From Betaproteobacteria bacterium (lineage in GTDB: Bacteria > Pseudomonadota > Gammaproteobacteria > Burkholderiales > SG8-39), in assembly GCA_016195915.1 (NCBI GenBank), contig JACPYS010000020.1, positions 1 to 62,705 of the forward strand: DNA of 62,705 nucleotides, written 5' to 3'. This document shows positions 62,426 through 62,705 of the stretch, in pieces. The notes under the pieces are model-generated. The model was not told the origin of the DNA and did no database searches. It saw only the letters and a program-made list of their open reading frames with translations. Numbering within the stretch: position 1 is the first letter of the stretch; each line of letters starts with the position of its first letter. The position numbers and the translations under genes are program-made.

Positions 62426-62448
62426 TTCATACTCCTATTTGGATGGAC

Positions 62449-62536
62449 GCCAAACGTTCTGCTCTGCCGCGGGCCAGCACGGACATTCGCGAATGTGCAG
62501 CGCCGGTAGCCCGTCGGCAGCAGCGTCACGTTAGCG
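62449..62536 (-). other. Integron attC site
   Basis: R'' CGCTAAC (62536-62530) and R' GTTTGGC (62455-62449) on the minus strand. The stem GCTGCTGCCGaCGGGC pairs with GCCCGCGGCAgAGCAG, with one bulged base on each strand. The boxes are less perfect than in attC 60262-60351. It sits 12 bp after a gene stop and 23 bp before the RibD-C start. Confidence 0.75.
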
Positions 62537-62548
62537 CGAAAACCTCGA

Positions 62549-62705
62549 CTAGAACCAATTTCCCGACGCGACATCATAGTCGTGCCGTGGAAGACCGTTT
62601 GCCTCAACAAGTATCCGGTAATATCCGAAGCAGGCGAGCGGCGGCACACCTGGCGGCATCTCGACCGCTGTGGTGGAATAACTCAGCCGAAGCGCGGAAC
62701 CATGC
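62549..62705 (-). CDS. Cassette gene, C-terminal part (5' outside window)
   Basis: The open frame from the window edge reads RLSYSTTAVEMPPGVPPLA, CFGYYRILVEANGLPR and HDYDVASGNWF, then TAG at 62549-62551. Its stop is 12 bp before the attC, as for integron cassettes. No family is recognised from this fragment. Confidence 0.55.
   Translation of the reverse strand, partial: HGSALRLSYSTTAVEMPPGVPPLACFGYYRILVEANGLPRHDYDVASGNWF

Noticed and set aside
1-62705. rRNA, tRNA, replication origin, prophage
   Set aside because: No matching sequence or gene set was seen by eye; tRNAscan was not run.

Overview
The window looks like a GC-rich Betaproteobacterial chromosome segment (Burkholderiales-like, possibly from an uncultured lineage). 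Pointers are a Bug/TctC-type solute receptor, DctPQM TRAP and Ugp-type ABC uptake systems, IclR and TetR regulators, and several acyl-CoA and aromatic-acid catabolic genes. No rRNA, tRNA, CRISPR array, replication origin or complete prophage was recognised. All calls come from reading motifs and gene order; no database search was run.

1-9.2 kb: the C-terminal end of a tRNA-modification enzyme (MnmC), then a catabolic cluster that fits quinate/shikimate use. It holds a 3-dehydroshikimate dehydratase-like TIM barrel, an HPPD-like VOC protein, a divergent TetR regulator, a complete DctPQM TRAP transporter, a type II dehydroquinase-like enzyme, an NAD-type quinate/shikimate dehydrogenase and an exported esterase. 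Together they could take up quinate or related acids and convert them toward protocatechuate. The dehydroquinase-like enzyme lacks two usual substrate-binding residues, so its exact substrate is open.

9.2-24.5 kb: lutAB without lutC beside an IclR regulator; egtD, a pbpG-like peptidase, an Atm1-type ABC exporter and a small exported protein. A TetR gene with a perfect PsrA-like operator then heads a long-chain fatty acid beta-oxidation operon (FadE, thiolase, FadJ-like bifunctional protein, thioesterase, SDR).

24.5-39.8 kb: HicAB, a decayed TumE/TumA module, a nitrilase-family hydrolase, a Bug receptor, a mosaic junction (Bug 5' end joined to a PhoR-like 3' end, plus a duplicated GST tail), a GST/acyl-CoA dehydrogenase/kinase operon resembling a split ACAD10/11, Dtd, an HD-domain protein, an HtrA-like protein lacking the catalytic His, and a Ugp-type ABC operon followed by an EEP-family hydrolase.

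39.8-49.5 kb: accessory island. Two 359-bp direct repeats with terminal inverted repeats flank an orphan ABC substrate-binding-protein gene, and the three modules are joined by two identical 30-bp dyads. Then come mqsRA (toxin with an amber codon, intact antitoxin and operator), a broken VapC, a DUF433/DUF5615 pair, a 1012-aa helicase with a RelE-like N-terminus and ankyrin-like C-terminal part, a VapC/DUF2281 pair and a decayed YhcG.

49.5-59.6 kb: a decayed amidase, a HAD phosphatase-like protein, a DUF1499 protein, an enoyl-CoA hydratase, a DhlA-like haloalkane dehalogenase, a threonine-dehydratase-like/ornithine-cyclodeaminase-like pair, a 7TM diguanylate cyclase, a quinone oxidoreductase and a frameshifted TPR gene.

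59.7-62.7 kb: an integron cassette array on the minus strand without a visible integrase. Two attC sites with bulged stems, one truncated attC, cassette genes (DUF4160/DUF2442, RibD-C reductase, HTH/alpha-CTD-like, an unknown) and an IS91-like remnant are present.
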